Positions 8,756 through 18,114 of a stretch of DNA of 64,000 nt are shown one piece after another. Location of the stretch: NCBI RefSeq assembly GCF_014199625.1, contig NZ_JACHNY010000002.1:434001-498000 (forward strand), read 5' to 3'. The position numbers and the translations under genes are program-made. How positions within the stretch are numbered: position 1 is the first letter of the stretch; each line of letters opens with the position of its first letter. Source of the DNA: Sphingomonas abaci. GTDB taxonomy: Bacteria; Pseudomonadota; Alphaproteobacteria; Sphingomonadales; Sphingomonadaceae. The notes under the pieces are model-generated. The model did no database searches, was not told the DNA's origin, and saw only the letters and a list, made by a program, of their open reading frames with translations.

Positions 8756-9691
8756 TCATTCCGCGGCTTCGAGCAGCGGTTCGGGCTTCAGCGGGCGGCT
8801 CGGTCCGCCGGCCAGCGCGACCGGCACCGATCCCGCGATCGTCGCGCGGCGCAGATGACGTTTCTGCTTGCCGAAGTCCGCGATCGCTCGGTGTTGCGTG
8901 GCGCGATTGTCCCAGATCGCCACGTCGCCCGGCTGCCAGCGCCAGCGCACGGTGTTCTCAGGCTTGGTGATCTGGTCCTGCAGGATCTGGAAGACGCGGT
9001 TCGAGTCCTCGCGGTTGAGGCCGACGAAGCTCTTGACGAAATTGCCGAGAAGCAGCGCCTTCTCTCCGGTTACCGGGTGGACATGGACCACTGGATGTTC
9101 GGTCTCGTAGACCGTGGAGGCGAACACCTCGCGATGGCGGCGGATCGCATCGGCCGAGGCTTCGGGACGGGCGGTGGCGTAGTCGTAAGCGTTGGTGTGG
9201 ACCGCGCGCAGCTCATGGACCAACGCCTTGAGCGCTGGGGGCAACCCGTCATAGGCGGTGACCGCATTGGCCCACAGAGTATCGCCGCCCGCCGGTGGGA
9301 TGACCAGCGCGCGCAGGATCGATGCGGCGGGGAAGGCGGGCAGGAAGGTGATGTCGGTATGCCATTGCGACGCCGCCTCACCCTCGCGAGAGTTGAGCTC
9401 GAGCAGGAAGCGCGAGCCTTCCGCCACCGGGACGGTCGGGTGGGCGAGCGGTTCCCCGAGCCGCGATGCGAAGGCTTCGTGCGTCTCGTCGTCGAGATGC
9501 GTCTGTGCGCGGAAGAAGATCACCTTATGGCGGCCAAGCGCCTGTTTGATCGCGGCGATCGTCAGGTCGTCGAGGTCGCCCGACAACGCGACGCCCCTGA
9601 TCTCGGCGCCGATCCTCCCCGCGACGGGGACGATTTCGAGCGGGCTGTTGGCATCGGCGGCATTGTCGAACTGGTGTTGGATCACGGTCAT
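8756..9691 (-). CDS. TauD/AtsK-type 2-oxoglutarate dioxygenase
   Basis: This 311-residue protein has the TauD family iron site WHTDITF (His111, Asp113) and a distal histidine in NRATQHRAI near residue 265, plus a C-terminal Arg-rich 2-oxoglutarate segment (HLRRATIAG). Spacing matches AtsK-like alkylsulfatases and taurine dioxygenases, which oxidise the carbon bearing sulfate or sulfonate and release sulfate or sulfite. The ATG at 9691 follows GAAGGAG; an upstream in-frame extension to 9739 overlaps the transporter gene and is not needed. The neighbouring arylsulfatase and TonB receptor favour an alkyl sulfate ester substrate, but sulfonates cannot be excluded. Confidence 0.9.
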   Translation of the reverse strand: MTVIQHQFDNAADANSPLEIVPVAGRIGAEIRGVALSGDLDDLTIAAIKQALGRHKVIFFRAQTHLDDETHEAFASRLGEPLAHPTVPVAEGSRFLLELNSREGEAASQWHTDITFLPAFPAASILRALVIPPAGGDTLWANAVTAYDGLPPALKALVHELRAVHTNAYDYATARPEASADAIRRHREVFASTVYETEHPVVHVHPVTGEKALLLGNFVKSFVGLNREDSNRVFQILQDQITKPENTVRWRWQPGDVAIWDNRATQHRAIADFGKQKRHLRRATIAGSVPVALAGGPSRPLKPEPLLEAAE

Positions 9692-9704
9692 GTCACACAC
9701 TCCT

Positions 9705-11108
9705 TCAGGCTTCGACGGGGAGGGAGGCCGCGCGCGCATCGAGCGCGCGACGGATCGCGGCGTGGCGGGTCTGGTCGAGCGGAAAATGCCAGATCAGCGC
9801 GGCCGAGATGATGTGCGCGGTGGCAGGGCCGAGCGCGAAGACATATTTGAGCGCTTCCAGCGCGGCGGGGGCGCTGTCCCCCTTCGGTTCGAACCCCAGC
9901 CAGGCGAGCAGCGGCAGCGCCAGGCCGATGCCGATCGCGGGGCCCGCCTTGGTCGCCAGGCTGAAGACGGAAAAGAACAGGCCAGTGCGGTTATGCCCGG
10001 TCGCCAGCTCGTGCGCATCGGCGACATCGGCGACCATCGCGCGCAGCATCAGGTTGCCCGAACCCTGGGTCAGCCCCTGCGCGACGGCAAGCGCGATCAG
10101 CAGCCACAGCATGTCGGGAAAGACCGCGAGCAGCGCGATGTTGATCGCCGCCTGCGCCAATTCGCCGGCGATCGCCGTCTCGCGCTTGCCGAGGCGGCGC
10201 CCGATCGCCAGCCATAGCGGCCCCGCCGCGACGCCGAAGACGAATTGCAGCAGGTACAGCCCGCTCGCCCATTGCGGCAGGCCCATGTAGCTGACGCAGA
10301 AGAAGGCGATCAGCCCGGCCCGGATCGATTGGCCGGCCGTCACCGCCGCGTCGGAGGCCAGCACGCGCAGCAGCAGGCGGTCGCCGAAGACCAGCGTGGT
10401 GCTCCGCCAGAAGCCGATGCGACGCTGGCGCTGCGCCGGAACCGGTGGCTCGGCGATCGCGGTCAGGCTCAGAAGCAGCGCGGGGGCCAGCGTCGCCAGG
10501 ATGAACGCGCCGGTCGCATGCAGCTTGAGCACGCCGTCGGCAGGCCGCCATTGCTCGATGAGCGTCGGCAGGATCAGGACGAGCAACAGTCCGATCGCGC
10601 GCATCGTCTGCTGGTAGGTCACGATGCGCGTGCGCTCGTGATACTGGCCTGACAATTCTCCCGCCCAGGCGGAGAAGGGGATCTCGATCATCGTCCAGCC
10701 GGCATAGAAGACGAACAGTGCCGCCCCGAGATACAGCGGCGGCACGGTCGCCGGCGGGAAGAACAGTAGCGCCGAGCCGGTCCCGAACAGCGCGCCGCCT
10801 GCCGCTATCCATGGCCGTCGCCGGCCGAAACGGGTCCGCGTCCGGTCGGACAGCGTGCCGACGATCGGGTCCGATGCCACGTCCCAGAAGCGGCCCAGGA
10901 AGAAGATGACGCCGATGGTCGCCAGCGACAGGCCGAAATGGCTCGCATAGAGTTGCGGTACGAACAGGATCAGCGGCAGGCCTGCGCCCGACAGCGGGAT
11001 CGCCAGCGAACCGAAGCCGAGCAACCGGACAGCTGCGGGACCGTGAACGGGATGCGGCGCGGCGTCGCCGTGGGCGGTGGGGATGTCGTCGAGGGGGATG
11101 CTGGCCAT
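9705..11108 (-). CDS. MFS transporter, GPH (glycoside/cation) type
   Basis: The 467-residue protein has about twelve hydrophobic segments. It carries the GPH-type loop motif DVASDPIVGTLSDRTRTRFGRRRPWI, with the D-P-x-x-G and RxGRRRP elements between helices 2 and 4. Such carriers use proton or sodium gradients to import sugars or conjugates. The ATG at 11108 is preceded by GAGGAG. It lies 11 bases after the TonB receptor and 13 bases before the dioxygenase, so it is most simply the inner-membrane step for a sulfated compound taken up by that receptor. Confidence 0.88.
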   Translation of the reverse strand: MASIPLDDIPTAHGDAAPHPVHGPAAVRLLGFGSLAIPLSGAGLPLILFVPQLYASHFGLSLATIGVIFFLGRFWDVASDPIVGTLSDRTRTRFGRRRPWIAAGGALFGTGSALLFFPPATVPPLYLGAALFVFYAGWTMIEIPFSAWAGELSGQYHERTRIVTYQQTMRAIGLLLVLILPTLIEQWRPADGVLKLHATGAFILATLAPALLLSLTAIAEPPVPAQRQRRIGFWRSTTLVFGDRLLLRVLASDAAVTAGQSIRAGLIAFFCVSYMGLPQWASGLYLLQFVFGVAAGPLWLAIGRRLGKRETAIAGELAQAAINIALLAVFPDMLWLLIALAVAQGLTQGSGNLMLRAMVADVADAHELATGHNRTGLFFSVFSLATKAGPAIGIGLALPLLAWLGFEPKGDSAPAALEALKYVFALGPATAHIISAALIWHFPLDQTRHAAIRRALDARAASLPVEA

Positions 11109-11119
11109 CGTCTCGCTCC

Positions 11120-13630
11120 TCAGAACCGAACCTTGAGGGTCGCGCCGTACGTGCCGGGATCGCCGAGGATGGCGGTGACCAGCCCGTAATTGAGGACGTT
11201 CAAGGTCTGGAAATAGTCCTTGTCGAACAGGTTGCGGGCCCAGACCGACAGGTCGTAGCGGCCGCCTTCGCCCAGCCGGATGCCGGCGCGCGCATTGACC
11301 AGGCCGTAGCCGGGGACGAGCCCGTAGCGACTGTTGCTGGCGACCGTGTAATAAGACGACCGGTACGACCAGTCGCCGTGCAGATACGCCTCGGCGGCGT
11401 TGCCGATCGCGCGGGTGGCGTCGCCGCCCACCGAGGCCGCCCATTTGGGGACGCCCGCCAGCCTCTGTCCGGAAAAGTCGCGCAACGGTGTTCCGCCCGG
11501 GCTGGCGGCCGTGGGGTTGAGCGCCTCCACCGGGGTCGGACCATTGGGGTAGTCGCGATAGGTCGCATCCGTATAGGCGATCGAACCGGTCAGGCTCAGC
11601 CAGTCGGCGGGATGGACCGCCAGGTCGCCCTCGAAGCCGCGCGATCGGACCTTCGGGATATTGGCGATATAGTTGATGTACGTGTTGGTGCCGATCACCT
11701 GCTGGACGATCGTCGTCTGATAGTCTCGGACGTTCGTCTGATAGGCGGCGAGGTTGAGCGTCACGCGTCGGTTGAGGAACTGCGACTTGAGGCCGGTCTC
11801 GTAATTGTCGACGCTTTCCGGGCGGACAACCGGATCGACGCCAACGGGCAGGTTGGTGAGGTTCAACCCTTGCGACTTCGCGCCGCGCGAATAGGTGGCG
11901 TAGACCAGGATGTCGTCGCCCGGCTTCCAGCCGAGTGTCGCCAGGCCCGATACGCTGTCGTCGTCGGTGTCCACCGAAAATGCCTGGATCGGGGCCAGCG
12001 CGTTGCGGATCGCGGCGACGCGCGCGATCTGCGCAGCCGTCAGTCCAGTGGTCGGCTGAGCGACGAGGCGATCATTGGCGTAGCTGCCCCATTTGTCTTC
12101 ATGCGTATAGCGCAGCCCCGCCGTCAGGCTAAGCGTCGGGGCGATGTGCCATGTGCCCTGGCCGAAGAGCGCGCCGCTTTTGGTATGCGGGTCCGACCGC
12201 CCGGCCGACAGCAGGCCGTTGGTGGCGATGCCGGCGACGGTCTGATTGTCCGACGGGTAGAGGGCGAGTGCGGCGTCGGAGCCGAATTCGGCGCGGCTGT
12301 ACCCGCGCACGACCTGCCGGAAATAATAGGCGCCGATCAGCCAGTCCACCGATCGCGTTCCGGTGGACGCAAGCCGCACCTCCTGGCTGACCTGACGCTG
12401 GAAGTTGAGGATGTGGTTCTGCGTGTTGATCGACAGGGCGGTCAGGTCGCTGTCGTTGCGCGGGAACCAGTCCCAGTGCCGCACCGCCGTGATCGCGGTC
12501 AGTGCCGCGCCGCCCAGATCGTAATCGATTTGACCGGAAACGCCCCAGGTATCCATGTTCGCCTGGAACGGTGAATTGGCGTCGGTCGTCCGCGCGAACG
12601 GGTCGATCGGGGGCGGCGTGTAGTTCGGAAAGCGGGCGAGACGCTGCACGAAGGTGTTGGCGATGGCCGCGCCATTGTCGTAGGTCGCGAACGTCCGCAC
12701 CGGCAGGTTGATGCAGCAGGCCTGATCCTGCTGCCCCCAGTCGCCGATGAGGCGGATCGTCAGCGTGGACGCGGGCGTGATCAGCAACTGGCCGCGCACC
12801 GTCGCATTCTCATAGTCATGGACGCGGCGGCGCGTCGTCGTGTCGTAGAGGAAGCCGTCGCGGCTGGTATAGGCGGCGCTCAGCCGGAAGGCGGCGAGCC
12901 CGTCGACCAGCGGCCCGGTGAGCGATCCGCGCACCTGGCGGTAATCGTAATTGCCGACATCGACCTGCCCGTCGGCGTGCCACTGGAAACCCGGCAGGCG
13001 GCTGGTGATGTTGATCGCGCCGGCGGTGGTGTTCTTGCCGAACAGCGTGCCCTGCGGCCCGCGCAACACTTCGACGGAGGCGAGATCGACAAGGTCGAAC
13101 TGGCTCTGCCCGACACGGCCGTAATAGACATTGTCGATATAGACGCCGACGCCGTTCTCCAGGCCGTCATTGGTCAGTGCGACGTTGGAGCCAAGTCCGC
13201 GAATGTTGATGTTGGTATTGCGCGGGTTGAAGCTGAAGACCTGGAGCGAGGGGACCAGCTGCTGCACCTGATCGAGCCGATAGTCACCGCGCAGCCCGAG
13301 CTGCTCCGCGCCGACGACGCTCAGCGCGATCGGCACGTCCTGCGCGCGCTCCGTGCGGCGTCTGGCGGTGACGACGATGTCGCTGGCGGGCGCAGGGGAT
13401 GGCGCGGAGTTCGCCACGGGGACTCCCGCAGCGCTGGGCTGGGCGGCGGGAGCGACGACGGTGTCTCCCGCAGGCGCAAGGTGAACGGTCGGTGCAACAA
13501 GGACGGTGCCGTCGCTGCTGGCCGGGACTACTTGTGCGGCCGCGCCGGATGGCGGCAGCGCCGCGGCGGCAAGCAACGCTCCGCGGTGGCGATGGACGAG
13601 CGCCATCGTCGCCGGAAATCCCCTTTTCAT
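11120..13630 (-). CDS. TonB-dependent outer-membrane receptor (sulfur operon)
   Basis: The 836-residue product starts with a signal peptide (to about SGAAAQ) and a Pro/Ala-rich linker. An SDIVVTARRRTERAQDVPIA segment marks the TonB box and plug start, and EVLRGPQGTLFGKNTTAGAIN is the classic plug motif. The C-terminus ends in Phe (TLKVRF), as expected for a beta-barrel. I chose the ATG at 13630 because it begins the signal peptide; 33 additional bases upstream are open. A cysteine pair in DQACCINLP is shared with the paralogue at 57545. As first gene of the 6068-13630 operon it probably imports a sulfate ester across the outer membrane. Confidence 0.92.
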   Translation of the reverse strand: MKRGFPATMALVHRHRGALLAAAALPPSGAAAQVVPASSDGTVLVAPTVHLAPAGDTVVAPAAQPSAAGVPVANSAPSPAPASDIVVTARRRTERAQDVPIALSVVGAEQLGLRGDYRLDQVQQLVPSLQVFSFNPRNTNINIRGLGSNVALTNDGLENGVGVYIDNVYYGRVGQSQFDLVDLASVEVLRGPQGTLFGKNTTAGAINITSRLPGFQWHADGQVDVGNYDYRQVRGSLTGPLVDGLAAFRLSAAYTSRDGFLYDTTTRRRVHDYENATVRGQLLITPASTLTIRLIGDWGQQDQACCINLPVRTFATYDNGAAIANTFVQRLARFPNYTPPPIDPFARTTDANSPFQANMDTWGVSGQIDYDLGGAALTAITAVRHWDWFPRNDSDLTALSINTQNHILNFQRQVSQEVRLASTGTRSVDWLIGAYYFRQVVRGYSRAEFGSDAALALYPSDNQTVAGIATNGLLSAGRSDPHTKSGALFGQGTWHIAPTLSLTAGLRYTHEDKWGSYANDRLVAQPTTGLTAAQIARVAAIRNALAPIQAFSVDTDDDSVSGLATLGWKPGDDILVYATYSRGAKSQGLNLTNLPVGVDPVVRPESVDNYETGLKSQFLNRRVTLNLAAYQTNVRDYQTTIVQQVIGTNTYINYIANIPKVRSRGFEGDLAVHPADWLSLTGSIAYTDATYRDYPNGPTPVEALNPTAASPGGTPLRDFSGQRLAGVPKWAASVGGDATRAIGNAAEAYLHGDWSYRSSYYTVASNSRYGLVPGYGLVNARAGIRLGEGGRYDLSVWARNLFDKDYFQTLNVLNYGLVTAILGDPGTYGATLKVRF

Positions 13631-13725
13631 GGATTGGCTTTCTTGTTGTTTCGGCAGTCGCACCGGCGCGATCCGTCCTCGGCTGCGATGCCGATGGCGT
13701 CGACCGGACGGATAGCCACCGCGCG

Positions 13726-13755
13726 GACGAGACCGGTTTGCCCGGTTCGCTCGTC
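13726..13755 (-). promoter_or_regulatory. Stem-loop directly after leader-peptide stop codon
   Basis: On the minus strand GACGAG pairs with CTCGTC and, inside it, ACCGG pairs with CCGGT around a small GCAAA loop. The structure begins at the base following the TAG of the 20-codon leader ORF. No uridine tract follows, so it is not a classical intrinsic terminator. A ribosome halted on the leader would cover or expose this stem, which fits attenuation or RBS/Rho-access control of the downstream sulfur operon. The regulatory role is inference. Confidence 0.5.
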
Positions 13756-13818
13756 CTAGCAGCGAAGGATGGAAGGGGCCGCTATGGCAGGCGGATCGTG
13801 GAAGCGGGTCGAGATCAT
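13756..13818 (-). CDS. Putative 20-residue leader peptide of the sulfur operon
   Basis: This tiny ORF encodes MISTRFHDPPAIAAPSILRC followed by TAG. It has an excellent ribosome-binding site, GAGGAG, six bases before the ATG, which is far stronger than expected by chance for so short a frame. The last sense codon is TGC (Cys). It lies about 125 bases upstream of the TonB receptor start, and a stem-loop begins immediately after its stop codon. Short leader peptides with an R-x-H segment and a terminal Cys are known before cysteine and sulfate genes in actinobacteria; similarity here is by eye only. I infer a cysteine-responsive leader. Confidence 0.5.
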   Translation of the reverse strand: MISTRFHDPPAIAAPSILRC

Positions 13819-14137
13819 GCCGGTCTCCTCGCTGATGCCCAGGCCGGGCGCGAGTGAAAGCCTATCAAATCAGTATGAATGGCGGGAAAAGCATAATTTG
13901 CCATCCGGTTAGGCGAGCTTTGTCCCAAGGGCGGCTGAAATTGCCCCGCGCATCGCCCGATGGGCGGCGAGGTTCGCCGGTGCTTTCTTGCGGAGCGTCC
14001 GTCGCCGGTCCCTCCCAACCGCCGATGGCGGCGAGCCGGAACGCGCCCGCGTTCGCGCGACGCCGCCGCAAGCCGATACCGCGTGGGGAAGGCTTTGCAG
14101 GAACGAGCGGTGCAGGTGAGATCGCCGTTCGACCCCG

Positions 14138-15580
14138 TCAGCTGTCCCACCCGCCGCCGATCGCCTGGATCAGCGCGATCGCGGCGCTCTGCTGGTTGAC
14201 CACCGACTGGATCTGGTTCTGCCGCGCGGTCAGCGCGTTGGTCTGGGCGAGGATGACCTGCGAATAATCGACCGTGCCGCTCAGATACTGGTTGTTGATG
14301 ATCCGCTCGGCCTCGGTCGCGGCGGCGGCGGCCGTGCCGCGGCTCCGGGTCACATCGGCGAGCACGCGGGTTGCGGCGAGATCGTCTTCGACTTGCTGGA
14401 AGGCGGTCAGCACCGTCTGGCGGTAATTGGCGGCCGCCTCGTCATATAGCGCCCGCGCCTGAAGTCGCTGCCCGTGGCGCTCCCCGAAATCGAGCAGGGT
14501 CATCAGTCCGCTCAACCCGAAGGACCAGAGGCTGGTGGCCGCCGAGAAGAGCTGGCGGGCGGCGGTGCCGCTGCTGGACTGGTTACCCGATAGAGTCACC
14601 TGCGGAAAATAGGCGGCACGCTGGATGCCGATCACGGCGTTGGCCGCCGCCACCTTGCGTTCGGCCGAAGCGATATCTGGGCGGCGTTGGAGCAGGGTGG
14701 CGGGGACGATGCCGGGGATGGTTGGCACGCGCGGCGTCCAGGGGGCCGGCGTGACCGTGAAGTGCGACGGATTTTCGCCCACCAGCACGGCGATCGCGTG
14801 TTCCAGTGTCGCGCGCTGCTGGTCCAGCATCTGGCGTTGGGCGACCGCGCTGCTCAGCGTCGCCTGCGCCTGATAGACGTTGGAATGGGCGACGGTGCCC
14901 GCTTTATACTGGTTGGTCGTGATGGTCAGGGCGCGGGTGTAATCCTGGATCACCGAATCGAGCAGCAGGCGCTGCGCGTCGATTCCGCGCAATGCGATAT
15001 AGTCGGTCGCCAGCTCGCCCTGCGCGGACAGGGTGGCGTTGGCGAGGTCGCCCGCGCTCGCCTGCGCATCGGCGCTGGCCTGGCTGACCGCATTGCCCAG
15101 GCGGCCCCAGAGGTCGGGCTCCCAGCTCTCGCCGATGCCGAGCGCGAAGCGCGTGCCCGAACCGCTGACGGCAATGCCCCCGGTCGCCAGGCCCGGACCG
15201 CTTGCCGATCCTACCGCGGTGGCCGGACCGCCCGAGACGCGGCCCGAAAGCTGGCCGCTCGCCGACCCGGTGATGGTGGGGAACAGAGCCGAGCGCTGCA
15301 CCACCGCCAGCGCGCGGGCCGCCTGATAGGCCGCCCTGGCGGCGGCGACATTCTGGTTGGTGACCGCGACGCGGCGTTCCAGTGCGTCGAGCACGGGGTC
15401 GCCGAACAGCGACCACCAGGGACCGCGCGTCACCGCGTCGCCGGGCGCGGCGGGGGCCCAGCCAGGCGCTTCCTGGAAGCTCGCCGGGATCGCCACGGTC
15501 GCAGGCGGGCGGTAGGTGGGCGCCATCGAACAACCGGCCAGCGCCAGCAGCGGCAGGACAGGGCGGACGGCGCGGGTCAT
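14138..15580 (-). CDS. RND efflux outer-membrane lipoprotein (NodT/OprM family)
   Basis: The 480-residue protein starts with a lipoprotein signal whose lipobox LALAGC places the lipidated cysteine at residue 17. Two outer-membrane-efflux (TolC-like) repeats follow, with characteristic segments WWSLFGDPVLDALE near the start and LLQRRPDIASAERKVAAANA in the middle. It forms the outer-membrane channel of a tripartite pump. Its ATG overlaps the stop of the RND permease (ATGA at 15577-15580). The periplasmic adaptor normally encoded upstream is missing from this locus, so its partner must come from elsewhere or the pump is dead. Confidence 0.92.
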   Translation of the reverse strand: MTRAVRPVLPLLALAGCSMAPTYRPPATVAIPASFQEAPGWAPAAPGDAVTRGPWWSLFGDPVLDALERRVAVTNQNVAAARAAYQAARALAVVQRSALFPTITGSASGQLSGRVSGGPATAVGSASGPGLATGGIAVSGSGTRFALGIGESWEPDLWGRLGNAVSQASADAQASAGDLANATLSAQGELATDYIALRGIDAQRLLLDSVIQDYTRALTITTNQYKAGTVAHSNVYQAQATLSSAVAQRQMLDQQRATLEHAIAVLVGENPSHFTVTPAPWTPRVPTIPGIVPATLLQRRPDIASAERKVAAANAVIGIQRAAYFPQVTLSGNQSSSGTAARQLFSAATSLWSFGLSGLMTLLDFGERHGQRLQARALYDEAAANYRQTVLTAFQQVEDDLAATRVLADVTRSRGTAAAAATEAERIINNQYLSGTVDYSQVILAQTNALTARQNQIQSVVNQQSAAIALIQAIGGGWDS

Positions 15581-18114
15581 GCGGGTACTCCAGTCGCGGG
15601 CGGCGGGTCGTGCCGGGCGAGATGACGTTCGTCGGCCTTGCGGCTGCGGAACCGGTCCAGGGCCAGATAGACGATCGGGGTGGTGAGCAGGGTCAGGACC
15701 TGGCTGGCGACCAGCCCACCGAAGATCGCGATGCCCAGCGGCCGGCGCAGTTCCGCCCCGTCGCCGAACCCGATCGCCAGCGGCAGCGCGCCTAGCGCCG
15801 CGGCCATCGTCGTCATCAAGATCGGACGGAAGCGCAACAGGCACGCCTCGCGCACCGCCGCCAATGGCGCCATGCCGCCGCCCCGCTCCGCCTCCAGCGC
15901 GAAGTCGATGATCATGATCGCGTTCTTCTTCACGATCCCGATCAGCAGCACGATGCCGATCAGCGCGATGATGTCGAACTCGCCGCCCGTCGCGATCAGC
16001 GCGATCATCGCGCCGACGCCCGCTGAAGGCAGGGTGGACAGCGCGGTCAGCGGGTGGATCGCGCTCTCGTAGAGAATGCCCAACACGATGTAGATGGCGA
16101 GGAGGGCGGCGAGAATGAGAAACGGCATGCTGGCGATGGACTGTTTGAACACCTTGGCGGTGCCGCCGAACGCGCCATGGACGGCGGCGGGCAGGCCGAG
16201 ATCGGCCTGGGTCCGCGTGATCAGCGCTGCCGCCGCGCCGAGCGACCCGCCCGGGGGCAGGTTGAACGCGATGGTGGCGGAGGGTTCGCCGTCCGAATGG
16301 TTGACCGCCGCGTTGGTCGATCCGGTCGACCAGCGGGCGAAGGCGCCGAGCGGAACCATGGTCTTCGCGGCCGTGCTGACGGCGCTGCCCGAGGCGATCG
16401 CCGATCCGCCCGCGCCGCCGCCTGACGCGGACGCTGCGGCAGCCGGGCCGGCGGCCGGGGGGGCGGCGGTCGACGTGCCCGCCGGCACGTACACGTCGCC
16501 GAGCGCCTCGGGCGAGCCGTCGAAGCGGCGCGCGGCCTCCATCACGACGTGATATTGGTTCAGGCCGGAATAGATGTTGGCGACCTGGCGCTGGCCGAAG
16601 GCATCGTATAGCGTCGCGTCGACCGCCTGCATCGTCACGCCGAGCCGCGCGGCGGTGTCCCGTTCGACCTGGACGAAGGCGTCCGCGCCCGCATCCTGCT
16701 GGTCGATATCAACGTCGGTCAGCACGTCGGCATGTTTCCTGAGCGCGTCGACCAGCTTCTCCCCGGCGACTTTCAGCGTATCGGGATCATCGGCCTTCAG
16801 CACATATTGGTACATGCTGTTGCTCTGCCGCCCGCCGATCTGCAGGTCCTGGACCGGGGTCAGGAACAGGCTGACGCCGCTCACCCGAGCGAGCTTGGGG
16901 CGCAGGCGGGCGATGACCTCGGCGGCGGGGGGCCGCTCGGACCGGTTCTTCAGCGTCGCGAACAGGAAGCCGCCACCGGCGCGCGACCCGCCCGCGAAGG
17001 ACACCACCGTCGCGACCGCCGGGTCGCTCTTCACGATCCGCGTGATGCGGATCAGCTTGGCCTGCATGTCGGTGAAGGAAATGCTCTGGTCGGCGCGCAG
17101 GCCGCCCATCAGTCCGCCGGTATCCTGTTGCGGGAAGAAGCCCTTGGGCGCGATGTCGATCAGGAAGATGTTGAGCGCGACCGTGCCCGCCAGCAGGACC
17201 AGCACCGCGGTTCTGTTATCCAGCGCCCAGTCGAGCGCGCGCGCGTAGCGCGCCTGTGCCCAGTCGAACGCGGCGCCTGCCGCGCGCATCACCCCGCCTT
17301 CCCGTTCGTGCGTCCGCAGCACCCGCGCCGCGAGCATCGGCGTCAGGGTCAGCGACACGATCAGGCTGATCATCACCGCGATCGACATGGTCAGGGCGAA
17401 CTCGCGGAACAGCCGGCCGACGATGCCGCCCATGAAGATCAGCGGCACGAACACCGCAACGAGGCTCAACGAGATGGACAGCACGGTGAACCCGACCTCG
17501 CGCGCACCGGCCAGCGCCGCCTGGAGCGGGCGCATCCCCGCCTCGAGATGCCGGCTGATATTCTCGACCACGACGATCGCGTCGTCGACCACGAAGCCGG
17601 TGGCCACCGTCAGCGCCATCAGCGACAGATTGTCGAGGCTGAACCCGACCAGATACATCGCCGCCAACGTGCCGAGCAGCGAGGCGATGACGGCCGCCGC
17701 CGGGATCAGCGTCGCGCGCCAGCTGCGCAGGAACAGGCTGACGACCAGTACGACCAGCAAGGTCGCGATCAACAGGGTCACCTCCACCTCGCGCAGCGAC
17801 GCGCGGATGGTCAGTGTCCGGTCGGACGCCACGTCCAGATGGATGTCGGGTGGCATCGCCCGCCGCAGGGCAGGAAGCTGCGCCTTCAGTGCGTCGACGA
17901 CTTGGACGATATTGGCGCCCGGCTGGCGGCTGATGAGGATCGGTACCGCGCGTTCGCCATTGAACAGGCCGATGGTGCGGATGTCCTCGGGGCCGTCATG
18001 GACATCGGCGATGTCGGACAGCCGTACGGCGGCGCCGTCGCGCCAGGCGATGATCGTGCCCCGGTAATCGCTGGCGTGCCGACCGGCCTGGTTGGAATAG
18101 ATCTGCCAGCTCAT
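15577..18114 (-). pseudogene. RND efflux permease (MdtC/MuxC-like), N-terminally truncated
   Basis: The open frame gives 845 residues, while hydrophobic-amphiphilic RND pumps are about 1030-1050. It begins at MSWQIYSNQAGRHASDYRG, which in the family lies near residue 220-230, so the first membrane helix and part of the porter domain are absent. The remaining helices are intact, including the GFVVDDAIVVVEN motif with its proton-relay aspartates. A long Ala/Gly/Ser-rich insert interrupts the second porter region, between DVYVPAGTS and KTMVPLGAF. The adaptor and sister permease are missing upstream. The break coincides with the truncated end of an ATP-grasp gene. Confidence 0.85.

Larger units (their letters stand above)
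13631..14137. other. 507-base gap: leader region of the TonB/sulfur operon
   Basis: This gap separates the TonB receptor gene from the efflux outer-membrane gene, both minus strand. It contains the 20-codon leader ORF and its stem-loop, listed separately. The AT-richer stretch near 13855-13910 is the most likely promoter area for the sulfur operon, but I could not assign clear -35 and -10 boxes. Longer open frames here (for example 13815-14150, minus) are Arg-rich with no recognisable domain, and I regard them as chance. Confidence 0.5.

Noticed and set aside
13815..14150. 111-codon minus-strand frame upstream of the TonB receptor
   Set aside because: Arg-rich translation without similarity; the shorter leader ORF in the same region has a much better ribosome-binding site.
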